A stretch of DNA of 64,000 nt from Eudorina sp. 2006-703-Eu-15 (GCA_003117195.1 BDSI01000020.1:1-64000), one strand, 5' to 3'. Positions 24,001 through 36,400 are shown, numbered from the stretch's first letter. Translations and numbers: made by a program. Notes: a model not told the origin generated them from the letters alone.

Positions 24001-27000
24001 TGGACGGCTCCTCACCCCCCCCCGGCTGTCCCCTCCCCAGCGTCGTCCCCCGATGCCCAGCTGCCCAGGTTCCCCCCTCGCCCCTTGGGCCCCGGGCGGG
24101 GGGCATAGGAAATGGGTAGGCATATTCAAACTGCGCTGCCCCCCGGGCGGGGGGACTCACCTCCTTGGCCACGGTTCCGTAGTAGCCCAGCTTCCAGTCG
24201 CCCACCTCACCCAGCACCCCCAGAGCTGCCACAGTGGGCAGCAGGTACATGGCCACCACCAGCACCACCGCCAACAGCAGAGCGCGCGGGAAGGTGCGGC
24301 CGGGGTCGCGCACCTCGCCCGCCAGCGTCGACACCGAGTCCCAGTAGTTGAGGTTCCTGGAGGGGGAAAGGCGGTCGGGGAGGGGAAGCCGAAGTCTGAT
24401 CCAATAACATACACGATGATGTACTGTACCGCTGTGAGTGCTTCTGTTGAGAGCCTCAGATACGGCCGGTACGGCAGGTACAGCAGGTGTGACGTTGTGT
24501 GCGAGATGCCCGTAAGCCCTAAGCGCGCAATCACAGAGCCGAATGTGTGGTCGTGTCGTGCGAAGGCCTCGGCCGAATCCCCTTGGTCTCCAGCACAGCT
24601 CCACAAGGACCGAACGCCGGATACCCTCCCTGGCTCCGGAGGCCTGGATCCCAGGCCCACTCCGTTGTGGCTCATTCGGTGTTCCACAGCACTGGCCCTT
24701 GGCCGCCGCCACAACCCAGACCCGCCATGGGCTCGAAGACCGCACCCACCAGAACATGACGTTCAGGAACGTGGGCCAGTCGGTCGTCTTCAGGTCCATC
24801 TGGTTGTAGTTGGACACCTGGGGGCCGGGAGCAGGCAGCGGGAGAAAAGTGAGGAAAGGACAGCACAGGCGGTGACCGCGCACCGGAAGCTCTGGCCGCC
24901 GGCCTGAAATGCAAAACGCTGATGCCCGTCCAAGAGCAAACGGCCACTGTGGCTCCTGTCGCCAGTTGCCCAACCCCTAACGTCATCCACCACCCTTCCC
25001 CCCGTACATCAGCCCCCTGCCCACCCCGCCGTGACAGCCTGCTACCCCGGCCCCCGCTTCATTTCCCGCTCGTGCCCAGCGCAGGCTCACCTGGATCCTG
25101 GGCAGGCACAGCACGCACAGCAGCGCGAAGGGCACCAGGATCGCCAGTGTGGAGGTGATGACCGCATTGCCCACCACCGTCAGTCCGCGGTAGTTGAGGA
25201 GGGAGAGCAGCAGCGACATGCCCACCAGGAACACGCTGGCGGGGGGGAGGGAGCGAGGCAGGGACCAGGGGCGGGGGCGGGGCAGGGTGTATCAGCATAC
25301 CAAGATGACAGAACAGAGCAAAATGCCTCGAGCATGTTTGTCTGCATGTTACGGGTACATGAATGTGTCCTGAGAGGTAGCCATGACAGGGGACGTGCGC
25401 CGTGCAGCGATCCGCAAGCCATATCGGCAAAGCACAGTTATCCCACAGCATACGAGCGTTTCTGTTGTTGAACCCAAATCGTGCGAGAGGGGAACGTCTT
25501 GCGCAGCCGCCCCACCTCACATCCCGATGTGACATGGATTACGCGACCACGCGCCACACGCACCACCAAACGAGCTCTTACCCCGTTGCTCGACATCCTC
25601 AACGCCCCGGCCGATTCCTACCCGCGCCCTCCCTGGATCCCATCACACTCACTACTTGGGCCAGCCTGCCGCCAGCTGCGGAAAGAACACCTCTAGGTTC
25701 GCGGCCAGCATCACCGGGTAGAGCGAGTTGTCGGTGACGCCGCTCAACCAGCTCCACAGACCCTCCTGGAAGCCCCAAAAGGGACCGAAGGCGGCGGTCA
25801 CCCAGGCCACATAGCCGCTGTGTGTGTGTGGGGGGGGAGCGGGTGGGTTTGCGGGGCCGGGGAGGGTGCGGGGTTGTGATTCGCTAGTCGGCCTATTCAC
25901 CTGCGCTGGCTGGGGCCGCGTTGAGGCAGGCCAGGGGGCACGGCCGTATTCACACCTCTGGTTGGTTTGAAACGGTGCTGACATCAATCTGCCCCCTTCC
26001 CTGTCCAAGAAACCCCGGTCAACTCCACAAGTGTTCTTCACCGTCTCCCCCGCCGTAATCCCGACCTTGTCCGACCCGCCCCACCGGCCTCCAACCGCCC
26101 TATCGCGGGCCCACCTGTTCTCCGGGAAGGCAGTGGCCAGCTCCGCGGTGATTAGCGCCTCAGGCACACTCCACAGCAGCGGAAACACCAGGAAGCCGAT
26201 GATGGTGAGCAGCGGCCCGGCGGCCGACACCGCGTCCTGGCCAGCAGTGAGGAACAGACGCCAAGGGGACGGCAGGTGGGGGGTGGAGCTTGGCCGGCGC
26301 AAGTCATGAGCTGGGGCGACGGCGGGTGGTCGTGTAATTGAGTTGTACGCCCTCATTGTGCTGCTCAGGTTAGGGGGGGCCTTCAGCACGAATGGAGATC
26401 GCTTGCAGCTTGATGGCGGCGGGAAGTGGGGTTGGCGAAGCAGCGTGCCGGATGCGGTACATCCGGGATGGGTAAGTGCGCACCAAGCACCCCATTAACG
26501 TGTGTCACGGATGGCCGGACGGTCACAGGCGGTTGGCCTTCAGCGGTCAAGAGCTGCGAAGGAACCGCCGCTGGGCAGCAGGTGGAGCCCGGTTCGCGGC
26601 GCCCTGGTGTATCACAAACTGCCGCACTAGGTGCAATGCCGCACTAGGTGCAATGCTAACGACCCAGATGGGAATGCGACCCAGATGGACCTAGTGACAC
26701 TTTCGTGACGACGTGGCGGCGATGCCTGCGGGGCGGCAGTACTGGTGTAGCACCCACCATACCCTAAACTTTGCAAGACATATAGGGATGATGGAAATTC
26801 CACATCTTCAGGGCTGAGACGCAAGCCTGCTGTCGGATCCCCTGAATGCAACACGCCACCACACCTTGCCCTCGTCCCGAGCGTCCGGCAGGCCATCTAC
26901 CGCCATCTACCGCGTGTCGGAGGCCTGAAGGCGACCCCGCTTACCTCGGTTCCGAACGGGCCACCGCTGACTTCGAAAAAGATCAGCGTAACGAGGGGCC

Positions 27001-27148
27001 ATAGACCTAGGGTGCGGACGTGCCCGGGCTCGCCGGGCGGCCGGTGGTGGCCCTGGCCGCCGTAGCCCATGACGCCCTCATCGTTGTTGCGCCTCGGGCT
27101 CGCGGGGGCAATGAGCGGCACAGTTGGATCGTTCGTGAGATCCGCCAT
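21026..27148 (-). CDS. APC-superfamily amino acid/polyamine transporter (LAT/PUT type), 10 exons, 561 aa
   Basis: Exons in gene order: 27148-26945, 26236-26115, 25817-25653, 25235-25091, 24817-24750, 24356-24161, 23675-23580, 23163-22928, 21917-21758, 21319-21026. All are GT-AG and all phases agree (561 codons plus TGA). The first membrane segment carries the APC signature FEVSGGPFGTE followed by DAVSAAGPLL. Other hallmarks are the LLSLLNYRGL segment, FWNLNYWDSVSTLAGEV, ASDSYQ then VQGMAERGFLPRALG, and the KSFEEIVTMLNAIYCLAELLEFAAFVWLR segment pair. About 12 membrane helices are expected. This matches plant and protist PUT/LAT-like carriers, which import polyamines or neutral/cationic amino acids; substrate is not decidable here. 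The C-terminal 60 residues are a Gly/Asn/Ala-rich cytosolic tail (AANGNNRQYINGHGA). The ATG at 27148 faces the DUF2358 gene across about 680 bp. Intron 8 contains a foreign antisense gene fragment. Confidence 0.94.
22074..22179. repeat. (CCA)n microsatellite in transporter intron 8
   Basis: About 34 CCA units, with one CCG variant near 22082, lie between exons 9 and 8. The long poly-Gly, poly-Trp, poly-Thr and poly-Pro frames over this region are artefacts of the repeat. Confidence 0.95.
22292..22445 (+). pseudogene. SNF2-family helicase fragment nested antisense in transporter intron 8
   Basis: The + strand reads KWHRVVFDESHTLGSYRSK..., then RWMCTGTPLKNSIDDLLGQF. This is the DEAH-like motif II (DESH) followed at the right distance by motif III (TGTP) and the N-S-x-D-D-L segment of the RAD5/RAD16/HLTF branch of SNF2 ATPases. 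Motifs I, Ia, IV, V and VI are absent nearby. The similarity ends at about 22445, where a Gln/Arg/Ala-rich sequence without homology begins. It is a lone internal fragment on the strand opposite the host gene, so a transposon-captured or duplicated gene piece is more likely than a working gene. Confidence 0.72.
22540..22861 (-). pseudogene. Second coding-like fragment in transporter intron 8, unknown
   Basis: From an ATG at 22861 the - strand stays open for about 100 codons of well-mixed composition (for example NLAGLAGPYRRVVLPVG, LAPVNVSATNLLSMNLPG, ADVSYDVVDAASGLRTVRTC) before turning into a Gln/Pro/Ala repeat. The frame then runs on through the antisense of the SNF2 fragment, where it is not meaningful. 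It is not part of the spliced transporter, whose phases close without it. No family was recognised. Its abutment to the SNF2 piece suggests a composite insertion. Confidence 0.35.
23462..23500. repeat. Short (CCA)n tract in transporter intron 7
   Basis: About 12 CCA or ACC units lie between exons 8 and 7, the same motif as the larger tract in intron 8. Confidence 0.85.
24109..24150 (-). repeat. Dispersed short intronic repeat, copy in transporter intron 6
   Basis: On the - strand this reads GGCAGCGCAGTTTGAATATG followed by CCTACCCATTTCC, closely matching 7878-7917. It sits about 10 bases inside the donor of exon 6, in the sense orientation. Confidence 0.65.
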
Positions 27149-27825
27149 TATTCAGTCTTGCGAACGGGCGACGGAGTCGTCACGTTGTCTGGTGACGGAT
27201 AGTCTCCGGGTCGGAAATTTGCGATTCCGAATCGAAACGTCGCAGGGAAGGCCGAACGGAGGCAAGCGAATTGTGATTGGACAGTTTTCAGCAAGGATAT
27301 GACCTGCCCAAAGTTGCGTTTGCAGCGCCCTTAGATGGGAGGCCAACAGCAAAGCCCTTGGCGGCGTCAAAAGTCTATATACCCGGGGGAACCCCGGCAG
27401 CCAATGCTAGGAGCCCTCCATTCCAAGCTACGATAAGGCTGTCGCAACCTAATGAGCTACCAGGCAGAGCCGCAGCGCATGCAACAAGGTTAACTTCTTA
27501 AGGGCTTTTTTCGTGCGATACGAAACAAGCAGTTGAAGCAAATTGGGAACCAATGGGTTATCGTAGGGATGGAGCACACGGAAAGCTGCTGAGGCCGGCG
27601 CCGCGACGCGTTGAGTGTGACGCGAAATTACCGTTGGTCTCATTCGGATGGGCCCTGTGGATCCCAGTGACACAGGAAACACAAATCACAAAATATCATA
27701 CCAAATTATCAGTACCCATTTAACGTTATTTTAACTTATTGTTCTTACGCTCACATCACGCCTTCATCGGGCGCACTTGCAACATCCAATTTTGCTTCCA
27801 CCCACCAGGAAACCACTGAACCTAG
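27149..27825. promoter_or_regulatory. Bidirectional intergenic region between transporter and DUF2358 genes
   Basis: The two genes start on opposite strands at 27148 (-) and 27826 (+), so this 677-bp interval must hold both promoters and 5' UTRs. It is AT-richer than the flanking coding DNA, especially 27670-27750. No TATA box or named element can be assigned with confidence. No open frame here looks coding. Confidence 0.5.
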
Positions 27826-30800
27826 ATGAGCTTGCGGTCAGCCCAGCAACGGGCCGTCGCTTGGAATGAACATAAGCATGTCTCTACTCGAACGGCAATA
27901 TACAAGTCTGGCAGAACGCAAGTCATCCAGCAAGCTCAAGTCCCGAACAAGGACGGTGGCGTAGGGGATGGTGAGTTGCAGATACCTATTACATGTTTGA
28001 CCAGTGAGGGTCAAGCACTCTCGGGACCCGTACACCCTTACCGACCAACCACAGCCCAGACCTCCGTCTGCGCTGGATCCACGCAACGTACAGGAAAGGC
28101 CATGCGGGGAAGCCACGACCGAACATACCCGGGCACGTTTGAGTGCGTTTACCTCTCTTGTTGCCCCACAGGCGTTAGCAGCAGCGGACGCCGCCCAACG
28201 AAGCGCCAAGAGCCGGAGGTGGGCGCGGGGTTGAAGGCCGTGTGGTATGGAGCCGAGCAGTTTGGCAAGCTGCTCAGCCTCACCCGGCCCAAGGATCAGC
28301 AGCAGCAGCAGCAGCAGGGCCAACCGGAAACGGCCAGCTCCTCCGCTGCATCCGGCCGTCTGAGCCGGGAGGAGCTGCTGGCCGCCATCCGGGCCGACTA
28401 CGACGAGCAGTACTTCGTGAGGGGCACCGCGGACATGAGCGGCTACGCCCCCGACTGCGTGTTCGCAGGTGGGGCCACCACCGGTCCCAAGTGGTTTGAG
28501 AAGAGACCCGCCCGACCCAAACCACGGACCAATATACTTCCGAAGTGTGACGGCTGCAGTCGGACGGCGCCGTGAGGATCGGTAGCGCCGGGTGCCCTCA
28601 CCGCAGGGGGCCGCCCGCCGGCTAGGTCTGCAGGGCGCGGGGCCAAGGGTTGGATCGGGAGCCAGTGGGTTAGTGCGGCGCGGGGGTCACACAACCTATT
28701 GTCATGATGCCCATCAACGCAATGCGACAGCGTCCTACGTCTCGGCCCCTCGCTGGGGCTGGTCTCCTCGTCCGTTGGATGGGGCAGGGCGGACGGCTGC
28801 GAGGCAGGTACCGCGTGCAAACCGACGGAGTTGTCTGCAGCAGGACAGTGCGGGGTTTCCATGGTCCGGTTTGGACCAAGGCGCGGCGGACTATGTGCGT
28901 ATGCGTACGTGTGCCTCCTCCGTCCCTATGTGTATGCGTACGTGTGTTGGGTGCGCCGGGACGCTGGGTGGTGCGCTCACACCTCAGGGTCGATGCCCAC
29001 GGACCCAGGGGCCCCGCAGCCCAACCCTCGTAGGTCTCGCCCCCCGCGCCGCGCGCTCCGCCTCACCGTCCCCCACCTTTCCCGGCCGCCCCCGCTCCCC
29101 CAACCCGATGCAGACCCCTTCGTAAGCTTCTCGGGGACGGACCGATTCAAACAGAATGTCTCCAACCTGGGAGGACTCATGTAAGCGGCCGCCGGGGAAG
29201 GGAGGAGGAGGAGGAGGGGGAGGGGAAGGATGTTATAAGAGTAGTGGACATGAAGATACCGTGCTGATGCCAGAGCACAGGGCCTGTGAAGAAGGAAAGG
29301 AGGGGGACAGGGAGGTTGGGTTTCAGTTTCAATGTCCTTCACCGTTGCCGAAAGGGGGCGAGGTCCATGGCCCTGCCTAAGTTCGGATCAATGTGAACAC
29401 GAAGACGGGGACGGGGACGGGGTAGGACGGGGGGGCGCCAGACATGACAGATGCCTGTTGGAAGGCAGCGGCGGCCCAGCACCCGCCAAGTGGCCCCTGG
29501 GGACCATCCGCTCTCCTCCACGTCCGCAGGTCGGACATCCGTATCGATGTGTACGACTGGGTGGAGGGTCCGAACACGTTGGAGACGCGGTGGAGCTTCT
29601 CCGCGCTGCTGGACCTGCCCTGGCGGCCCCGGCTGGCGGCGGGGGGCCGCACCACCCACGTGCTGGACCTGGACCGCGGCCTGGTGGTGCGGCACGAGGA
29701 GAGGTACGCGCGTGCCCGGCGGGCGGGGCCGGGGCCGCATGGGGCCCCTTCACACGAGTGGGACGGGGGTCTGGTCGCGTCCGATGTGGGGGCAGGTACG
29801 TGCGGGGTGCGGTCGCTGCGTCGGGGGATCAGATGTGGGAGGTCCGGCGGGGTGCCTGGAGAGGTAGGTCGGACGCGAGTAAGTTGGACACAGGGCCTGG
29901 TTGCCTTCCCCGTGCCGTCCCGCGATGGTTTGATGGTTGGATGCCTTAGCTTAGCTTGTCGCGCGAAGTTGCGTGGGGTACCGTCGTATGCGAGTAATGC
30001 GCCGTGTCTCGCGATGTAACCTCCTTTGCGTTTCCAGCGGAGGCGTTCAAGCGAAATAAGCGTGTCCTGTGATTAGTGATATCTTGGATATCCAGCGGAG
30101 GGGGTGATGCGAAATACAGCGGTGGGGAGGTACGTGCAGTAGTGGGGTGCGGTGCGGTGGGCACGGGGACCTGCGAGCGCCGCTGGACGAGGCCCTGCTG
30201 CTCACCACCTCCAAGCCGTCCTTCTGCTCGGGTCCGTCCGCGTCCCTTCCCCAGGTGGGACGTTGAGCCGTCCAGGGTGTTGGCGCAGCTGTTGAAGCCG
30301 GCGGCTAAGGTGGGGCCGGGGATTCGCGGGCGGGGGTGGGAATGGCTGAAAGGAGGAGAGGAAAGCGCGCGGTTTGGCCTGGGCTTTCTTAAGCGTCAGA
30401 GAAAGGGAGAAGGTACAAACCGGCACCAAGGTGTGGCCTTTTCCCCGGGGGCACCCACCCAGCAGGAATGCAGCGGATTAGAACGCCCTGTCAGCACCCT
30501 TCCCCACATGCCCACCCATGCGACGGAACCCCCTTGGATGTCCGTCTGCCTCCCGACCACCTCGCTCGCTGTCGCCTGTGCCCCCCCCCGCCTTGCTCCG
30601 CGCTCCTGCTTTCCCTTGACACCCAACCCTCCTCTCCCGCAGGTCCCAACCAACCCCTGGGAGACGTTCCTTTTAGCGGCCTCCGCGGGTGATGGTGCGG
30701 GCATGTGGTTCGTCCTCAGCCCCCTGACCCTCAAGGCCTCAGCGGCCGCCGTGGTGGCGTCTCTGGCATGGGGGCTGCTGCCGACGTCGCTGTCCGGCGG

Positions 30801-30930
30801 GCATGGGCTGCTACCGGGGCCGGTGCTGGTGGGCTGCGAGCTGTTGGTGTGCGGATGTGTGGTGACGGAGGTCATCAAGTTCGCGCAGGGGATGCAGGGC
30901 GGGGAGACGGGCACGGGCGGGCGGTTCTGA
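27826..30930 (+). CDS. DUF2358 (SnoaL-like) protein, probably plastid-targeted, 6 exons, 361 aa
   Basis: Exons: 27826-27970, 28172-28468, 29114-29180, 29530-29703, 30140-30254 (start uncertain), 30643-30930. A TAG codon immediately precedes the ATG in frame, fixing the start. Exon 1 encodes a Ser/Arg/Gln-rich leader resembling a chloroplast transit peptide. The domain follows: LSREELLAAIRADYDEQYFV, YAPDCVFADPFVSFSGTDRFKQN, NVSNLGGL, DIRIDVYDWVEGPNTLETRW, LPWRPRLAAGG and LDLDRGLVVRHEE. These are the conserved blocks of DUF2358 proteins of plants and cyanobacteria, whose NTF2/SnoaL-like fold has no assigned reaction. The last exon adds TNPWETFLL and two hydrophobic stretches (about residues 284-310 and 322-346), so membrane association is possible. 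Exon 5 begins at a weak acceptor (CAG ending 30139) chosen because it alone keeps phase; the paralogous segment at 63.4 kb differs there. The gene is divergent from the transporter and partly duplicated at 62.9 kb. Confidence 0.88.
29530..30600 (+). repeat. Segmental duplication, copy A (DUF2358 exons 4-5 and introns)
   Basis: Exon 4, intron 4, exon 5 and most of intron 5 are repeated in the same orientation at 62908-about 63800. Identity is very high even in intron sequence (for example across 29704-29860 and 30180-30590), with some gaps: about 130 bp present here after 29870 are missing from the other copy. The similarity starts exactly at the first base of exon 4. Confidence 0.93.
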
Positions 30931-33494
30931 GCGCGGAGCGGCGCGAGGTGAGGCGGGTTGCGGCATGGGCAACTGGGAGGGCCGCAACCCGTCGATCTTG
31001 TTGATCGTTAGGTTTGGCGTCGAGCTACATATGAGGGACGGCGGAGGCGGTGTGTTGCTTTTTGAGCGAGTGGGCGTTGGCGACGCTGGGAAGGAGTGTT
31101 GGTGCTGCTATTTGCCAGGCGCCCTGTGGCAGGTAGTGGCTCCCGCCGCCAGCCAGGCTCGAGTACGCTGCTCAAGTCACAGGCACAGGCGATAGGCGCT
31201 CTACCGTGTACAAGAACTGTACCAAACGATGATCTTACGCGGGCTGGGACATTGCCTGTGCGGGCCTCTGCGTGTGAAGTGCCAGTCGGCGACTGGGTCT
31301 GCCCCTCACGCCCAAGGCGCTGGCCTGCCGGCCCCGCCCGACCCTTTTTCGGCGCCACGCCGGCACCCGAGCCCCCACCTCCAGCAAGGCAGTGCAGGTA
31401 GTCCCTCGACAATCGCGGCACGTGCCAGCGTGGCTGCCAGGTAGGTCAGCCGTCTCCCGGACAAGGATTAGGATCCCCTCCCGCATGCACTACTAGCGGC
31501 AGCACACGCAAGCACGCGCTGGACTGCTGGGCGGTCGGGACCGACTGATGCCATGTTCAGAGGCACCAGCACCGGCCCTATGTCAATCAAAACAGCGAAA
31601 CCGCGAAATATCATCGAATGGGTGGCAGTTGTCCGGGTGGCAGACATCGCCGTTGACGCATTACGTACTACTACTACACATACAAAGCAACGTAGAATTA
31701 AGTGCTGCTGTGATGTGAGAATTGCTGGCCCGATGGCGCAGTAGCGGACGGCGGCCGGTCTGACATGAACTGTTACCTATCCCGCCCCTTCCCGTCCGGC
31801 ATCGGCCCACCCTGCACCCGCGCAACAGCAGCAGAGCTAGAACCCGAAGCTGCCAGAGCATGCAGCGGCAGCCGCATGCTGTAACCCAAGGACTTCCTTT
31901 CACAACGCCAGCCGCAGAAGCAACATCGTCTAATGGGAAAGACACTGGCATTCTGTCCAGAGATCGGCGGTTCGAATCCCCGTCCCCTCACCGCCGTGTG
32001 ATTAGGCGGGTCTGGCGCGGTTTCCAGGAGAGGCAATCCTGGCGCGCTGGTAACCTGGTGTAGTGGCCGGTATGGCTGCGTGACCCCCCCGCGGGTGATG
32101 GAGGATGGGTGCGCAGTCCTTGGTAGGGGTTGATGAGACGAGGCACCTACGAGCTATCTGGGCCCGTTGGAATACCCGGTCGGGATACGGGTCCACCTTG
32201 TAACGGTTACATTATCTATCCGTCACTCTCCCGGGGAGGCCCTGATGACCCACGCCTGGCCGCCAGGGCGCGATATGATTGACCCCTGGCCATGCGCGCG
32301 CTGGCGTACCGTGCGGCATGCTTGGGTGGGAACGTGGGATGCTTGGAAAAGTTGCTCCGAAATGTGGGGTTGGGCACGAAGCATTTTTGGAAATCCCCTC
32401 CCCTGCTGGCGGGGCACCGCTGTCCCTTCTAACCAAGTCGCAGCCGTCCTCTCGAAAAGCTACCCACTGGGCGGTGGCGAGGAAAGAGGTCCGGGTGCTG
32501 GTGGCATTTTCAGTCACCGGCCCTTTTGCATATCGCCGCTGCCGAGCAAGACCGGAAGGGGGCCGAACGTCCGCTGTGCGCACGGAACAGCCGGCGGGTT
32601 GGAGAACCGTCGTCGGAAGCATGAGGTAGAGCCCTGACAGAAGTTCTCTGCCATGCATGGCCATACCTGGCATACTCAAAATGACCTTCCGTTCCGCAAC
32701 CACAGTACATGCATGGATACATACACATAAACGTTCCATGGTTTTTAAAAACAAACCATGGCAAATTTGCTAATTGCCACATACTAGGAGCGCACATCAG
32801 AGAGCATTGCAAAACCCCCAGAGATCGGTCTCCGCACATTCTAAAGATACATACAAAAGTCCGAAACACTCATTATTAAAAAATGAAAAGCCAATTCTGC
32901 GCGTTGTGTATTACGGTTACGAAATCTGTACTGTTGTAAGAACTCGATTCATATGTCCAGAAATTCATACGAGTCATGTCTTGATCTAAGCCACTGTGAA
33001 CTCTTATAGACTTTAAACTTTCAGCATAGGGAATGTAAAGCTCTACTTATCGTTGCCTGATGAGGCATGACATATGTACGGACCTCTGAGGCTCTTTGCT
33101 CAATGAAGTCAGCAGTCATCCACTTTATAGTTCGACACGCATACTTACAAACTGTTATCAAAGCCTCTACAGTGCTATCCAGCCATGCTTGACAAAGGCG
33201 AATGTGCCTTGTGTCTAGATACATAACACACCGTACCTTTACCGACATTACAATAAAGTACTTCATGAAAATAAATTGCGTACAAGATTAGATACAAGCC
33301 GTGCAAAGTAGGGTAAGCAGCCCGACGGAGCTTACGTCCCGATCGACCGCGTTTGGCCTGCCTTACAATGGCGCCAGGAGGGGGCTAGCTGTCCTACCCT
33401 GCTCAAAGATGTTACCTTGGACGGCTAATGAATCTGAAGACTGGAGGAGACGTAGTGGTGCGCATTCCTCCGTCCGCTAATCAGATCGATATTG
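30931..33494. other. Intergenic region between DUF2358 and EF-hand genes
   Basis: No gene is recognised. Contents: a possible TGTAA poly(A) signal at 31880-31884, a tRNA-derived SINE-like segment at 31914-32060, the GTCCACCTTGTAACGGTTAC motif at 32191-32210, and a change from GC-rich to distinctly AT-rich sequence at about 32640 that continues to the EF-hand gene start. Confidence 0.45.
31914..32060 (+). repeat. tRNA-derived SINE-like segment
   Basis: A polymerase III A-box-like TCGTCTAATGGGA (about 31927) is followed 40 bases later by a perfect B box GGTTCGAATCC (31969-31979). The D stem (GTCT/AGAC) pairs, but the anticodon stem leaves an eight-base loop, the T stem has mismatches and no 5' acceptor strand pairs with the 3' side. 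It is therefore not a functional tRNA gene. A tRNA-derived SINE head followed by an unrelated body is the best reading. Confidence 0.5.
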
Positions 33495-36400
33495 ATGAAC
33501 GACATCGATTTTGATAATGTAGAAGCCAGTAAGGTTAATTAGTCCCGTTGTATTGCAGGTTTGCCCGGCGAGTCAAAGGCGTACCTGGGAGGCACACTTC
33601 GCCCGCCGGCTGCCTCCGAGGCCGTTAACGATATCGATAGAACGACTCACGCAGCGTCGTTCGATGCACAGGAGGTTGATGCGCGGAGGAATGGAGCGAA
33701 AGAGCGCGAAAAGCGTCAGGTGCATTGTCAAGTTGTATGCCGAGATCTTGTCCAGCAGAACCACATACATTCTTGTGCGTGCGTACGTACGTGGAGATCT
33801 GGTAGATGTCTGGGGGGCGTGAGTCTGGTTGCCGCGCACCGGCGCGACCCGACGCGGCCCTTCATGCCGTTTGCGGCGAGCGAGGGTGTGGACCCGACCT
33901 GCGGCTTCGGCACGGTTCGTTCGGCGTGCATGCATTGCACGCAGTCGTCGTAACTAACTAACGTTCGGTCATCCACTGACAGACATGTGTGGGTATATTA
34001 TTGCACGCAACCTCCGCGCGCCGTGCACCCGCGCGCCAACGTCCGTCGGCCGCCGTTTATTTAATGCATTGCGCCTTATTACTCGTTTCTCTCGTGCAGG
34101 TTGCATTCCCGTGCGAAGCGGACATAGAGACTGGTGGTTGTGCTAGTTGTGCAAATGCCGGCATGGAGGCCAGCGATGGGGGGTTGCACAGGCTACACAG
34201 CAAGCGGGGCTCAGAGCTGCTGCGGCAGGCGTACCACAGCTCCACGTTCAGCAAGCTTGACCGCTACGTCCCAGTGTGGCAAGCAGCACCCGATAGCAAG
34301 GGTCTCAACAGCGAAGAGAGCTACCACCGAATGTTCCACATGCTGGACATGGATGGCAACGGCCAGGTATGTAGGTGCGACCACTGGCTGCACCGACCTT
34401 GCGAGTGGTCGGCTGCTGGGTGTTTATTTATTACATGTGCGTGCGTGCGTACGTGCGTGCGTATGTATGTGCTGTCCAGTGGGCAAGGCTGGCGTGCGTA
34501 ATATGCAGGGGCATAGCTAATAAGCCAGGCAAATTAGCGCACATACATATGCCACGTACATACATATGCCACACATACGTACAAGCAAGCAAGTGCCCCT
34601 GCGCAGGCCGTAGATAAAAACACATTGCGTTCAGGAGGTACGTTCCTTCGCTTAGTAAGGCGCGCGGAGACTGAGCGTACGTGGAACGCCGGGTTGCAGC
34701 GAGTGGAATTCCCAATCAGCAGCAGCAGAGAATCTGCATCTCGAGAACGAAGCCTTGGCCGCCTCGCCGTGTTTGTTACAGTGCGAATGCTTGATACCAT
34801 GGGCGCGCGGCTAGCGCGGCTTCTGCAGCTGGTCCTTATTACGTGCAGCAGCACGTAGTTTAGCACGCACCATCGGCCAGTCTAGTCGCGGGCGGGATCT
34901 CGGAAGCGTTATAGCCGCTTGTAGACGCTGGATGATCACATCGCTGCTGCTGGCTCTATCTGCGAAATATTTGCTCGCTGATGAGTTGGAGCATTTCCTT
35001 GCGTGCGGCAATTGCTGCCCGCCCGAGCGAATGTTCACCTTGCGTGACAGATAGACCGGACATGATAATACATACGTGTTATACAATCAAGGCTGAACAG
35101 CGCACTTGATGCTAAGGGCTCGAGCGAATTCCGCCGGGTACAAGACCTCAATTCAGAATATACGTAATTGGCATTGCTGTGTGCGTTGAAGCAGCAATGA
35201 CGGATGACATATAGCGGTGGTAGAACGAGATTGTACTGCGACTCGTACTACTGATGTCGATACGCCGGATGTCAACCAAGCAAGGGATTTAACAAAAAAT
35301 CATCACGCCGCTGATACTGCACGGGTGCATTCCAAAACCGTGTGTCGCACATATGCTTGGCATGTCACATATATGTTCGGTAGGTCCGCTTCAGCGGATG
35401 GAACAAAGCCTCCTCTTGTATGAATGAATGAATGAATGACCGTTACAGCGGACCCCAAAGGGATCACCGGTGTATACCAGGGCAAGCCCCAGCAGGCCCC
35501 ACCGCCAAGGCGGCAAGACACCTCCACACCTCCCTGTATGTATGCACCGTTCCGCATCGTAAGACAACGACGGGCTGGCGCGTGCCCGTAGGCTAGCTCT
35601 CGGAGGCCGGCTGGCTGATGTCGTCGTGTTTGCCAGCCGGCGTTCGATGCAGATCTAGATCTGCCGCCCCGGTCCCTCAAACACGCACACGCCACAATGC
35701 TGTGAGTGCATGCGATGCGTGGTCGCGACGCTAATATATCGCTCGGAGCAGACCCTCCACCCACATGCATTGCCAGCTAGCATGCATGCATGATCTCGCC
35801 GGTACGGCAAAGCCGCACAGACGCTTACAATATAAGGAGACCAAATAGGTTCCCAATCATCCGGTACTAAGGCCTTTGCGTCTTACACACGCCGCTGCCT
35901 GTATGTCGCACATGCAGGTATCGGTGGATGAGGTGGTGGCGGTGCTGGAGGGGTTACTGGGCTCCCACCGACAGGACTCCCACCGCCACATTCTAACCTT
36001 ACTCACTGTCGCGGCATCCAAGTGAGTAATCTGAGGCGCTCTCCATCATGCGACTGAACGGGGCGGGTGAAAGGCCGACGTGCTTACGACAATGCGCATG
36101 GCATCACCATCATTTGTAACATGACCTTGGGGCGGGCCAGGAACCAAGAAATAATCAAGAAGATGTATGCTGCAACGACCTGCACGATCATGTCTTACGC
36201 ATGCTGAACGGCATTGTTATGCTTCGGCGCGAAATGGAAAGTGGACTCAGGGTCCACCTTGGAGCGGTTACATAACGAGGACAGTCTGTTGGAACTTAGC
36301 AATCCTTTGCGCCACGGTGAAATAATGACCGCGGTGGCGGTGGCTGCTGGTGTATGTATGTATTGATTGTTCAGGGCAAACCCATCATTACCTACCCCTG

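Noticed and set aside
29388..29753. Pro/Arg-rich - strand frame across DUF2358 exon 4
   Set aside because: Shadow of a GC-rich exon on the opposite strand; the same shadow appears in copy B at 62901-63134.
31921..31993. Functional tRNA gene
   Set aside because: A and B boxes are present but the acceptor stem does not pair and the anticodon loop has eight bases.
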